A stretch of DNA of 5,218 nucleotides, taken from positions 1-5,218 of the forward strand of contig JAUNRP010000150.1 of assembly GCA_030544165.1 (NCBI GenBank). The letters are read 5' to 3'. A program made the translations under genes and the position numbers. Shown piece by piece: positions 4,315 through 5,218 of the stretch; positions within the stretch are counted from its first letter, which is position 1; each line of letters begins with the position of its first letter. Below the pieces are notes generated by a model. That model did not search any database, had not been told where the DNA came from, and saw only the letters and a program-made list of their open reading frames with translations. This DNA comes from a bacterium (lineage in GTDB: Bacteria > Actinomycetota > Actinomycetes > Actinomycetales > Actinomycetaceae).

Positions 4315-5218
4315 GTGGCCGCCTCCTTCGCCTCCCCCGCCCTCCTGCGCGTGGAGGGTCAGCCCGGCGCCCAGTTCGCCCCCGCCTCCGGCTACTTCCG
4401 CGCCGCCGACGGCTGGATCCGCACGCACGCCAACTACCCCCACCACGCGCTCGCCACCGCCCGCGCGCTCGGCATCCCATCCGGTATTCCCGACGACGAC
4501 GGCGCCGCCTTCCGTGAAGCCGTCACCTCGGCCCTTGCCTCGCTTCCCGTGGCGGAGGCCGAGCGCCGCCTGAGGGCGGCGGGGGCCGCCGCCGCCCGGC
4601 TGCGTACCCGGGAGGAGTGGCTGGACTCTCCCGAGGGGGCTGCGGCGGAGGAGGGTGAGTGGATCACGGTGGCGCCGCCGGCCCCGGGACAGAGGGCGCC
4701 CGACCGGGAGGCGCGGTTGGAAGGCCTGCGGGTGCTCGCGCTCACCCGCGTGGTGGCCGGCCCGGCGGCCACCCGGTTCCTGGCGGCGCTTGGAGCGGAC
4801 GTGATCCGGATCGATCCGCCGCACCTGCCCGAGCTTCGCGACCAGCACATCGACTTCACGTTCGGGGTGCGCACTGCTGCCGCGGACCTGCGCGATCCGG
4901 AGACGCTGGCCCGCGCGCAGGAGTTGGCCGCCGAGGCGGATGTGCTCGTGTGTGGGTACCGCTCCGGGGCGCTCGAGCGATTCGGGTTGCGTGCGCCCGT
5001 GGAGGTTCACCTGAACGCGTGGGGTTGGAGCGGGCCGTGGCGCGATGCGCGCGGCTTCGACTCCGTGGTGCAGGCGGCGGTGGGCATCGGCCACCTGTAT
5101 GGCGGTTCCGGATCAGACGGCGTGTGGCGGCCCGGGGCGCTGCCGGTCCAGGCCCTCGACCACGCGTCCGGCTTCGGACTCGCCGCAGCCGCACTCGAAC
5201 TGGTTGCTGGCGGGAGGG
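4315..5218 (+). CDS. Family III CoA-transferase (CaiB/BaiF type), right end missing, start uncertain
   Basis: Family III enzymes move CoA between carboxylic acids through an enzyme aspartyl-CoA intermediate. The frame is open to the window end (301 codons from GTG 4315). DGWIRTHANYPHH (from D32) is typical of the first part of a group of long actinobacterial members. LEGLRVLALTRVVAGP (from about 135) and LGADVIRIDPPHLPE form the classical CaiB/BaiF start motif. It continues with ADVLVCGYRSGALERFG, LNAWGWSGPW and FDSVVQAAVGIGHLYGG. The aspartate in PVQALDHASG (codon 5158-5160) aligns with the catalytic Asp region. The start is a problem. Coding-like sequence (LAAASALDGTRTL) continues upstream to the in-frame stop TGA 4240-4242, but contains no ATG, GTG or TTG before 4315. 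GTG 4315 has no visible ribosome-binding site. The family usually has several dozen more N-terminal residues, so the gene may be truncated, frameshifted near 4250, or started unusually. Substrate is unknown. Confidence 0.8.
   Translation, partial: MAASFASPALLRVEGQPGAQFAPASGYFRAADGWIRTHANYPHHALATARALGIPSGIPDDDGAAFREAVTSALASLPVAEAERRLRAAGAAAARLRTREEWLDSPEGAAAEEGEWITVAPPAPGQRAPDREARLEGLRVLALTRVVAGPAATRFLAALGADVIRIDPPHLPELRDQHIDFTFGVRTAAADLRDPETLARAQELAAEADVLVCGYRSGALERFGLRAPVEVHLNAWGWSGPWRDARGFDSVVQAAVGIGHLYGGSGSDGVWRPGALPVQALDHASGFGLAAAALELVAGGR

Noticed and set aside
4280..4573. Plus-strand frame starting ATG 4280 as an alternative N-terminus
   Set aside because: It is out of frame with the CoA-transferase and Pro-rich. 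It would join only by adding one base at the C-run 4304-4308, and the resulting start resembles the family less than the existing frame.
4213..5094. 293-codon minus-strand frame opposite the CoA-transferase
   Set aside because: It is a G/C-codon shadow; the plus strand carries the CaiB/BaiF motifs across the same bases.

Overview
This window looks like chromosomal DNA from a high-GC actinobacterium, probably near Micrococcales, although the sequence alone cannot fix the genus. Third codon positions are almost all G or C, two genes start with GTG, and promoters show only a TAnnnT -10 box with little or no -35. One promoter sits at the distance expected for a leaderless mRNA. No transposase, integrase, tRNA, rRNA, CRISPR array or phage gene was seen.

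Layout from left to right: (1) 1-972, minus strand: the N-terminal third of mfd, the transcription-repair coupling factor, running off the left edge. (2) 973-1175: a divergent intergenic region dominated by two near-identical 45-bp tandem repeats. Each copy carries a TACCCT -10 box facing right. (3) 1176-1493, plus: a 105-aa secreted lipoprotein that is little more than one cytochrome b5-like heme domain. (4) 1508-2056, minus: a 182-aa lipoprotein resembling the LpqH/19-kDa antigen family, convergent with the previous gene across 14 bp. (5) 2057-2165: a compact divergent promoter region. (6) 2166-3257, plus: a YcaQ/AlkZ-type (HTH_42) winged-helix protein with a QVD motif, a candidate DNA glycosylase. 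(7) 3351-4160, plus: a ZupT-like ZIP metal transporter. A possible 11-codon leader ORF precedes it, and its ribosome-binding site lies in a hairpin. (8) 4190-4227: two tandem palindromes that look like operators. (9) About 4243/4315 to 5218, plus: a family III (CaiB/BaiF) CoA-transferase with an unclear or shortened N-terminus, cut by the right edge.

The genes do not form one operon or pathway. Most appear to have their own promoter. Two are DNA-repair related (mfd and the HTH_42 protein), two are small cell-surface lipoproteins, and one is a divalent metal importer. The most notable material is regulatory: the duplicated promoter block before the cytochrome b5 gene, a CCGGGTCCC motif placed similarly before the cytochrome b5 and ZIP promoters, the coupled leader ORF and hairpin of the ZIP gene, and the paired palindromes before the CoA-transferase. 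I do not see a complete undescribed multi-gene system.
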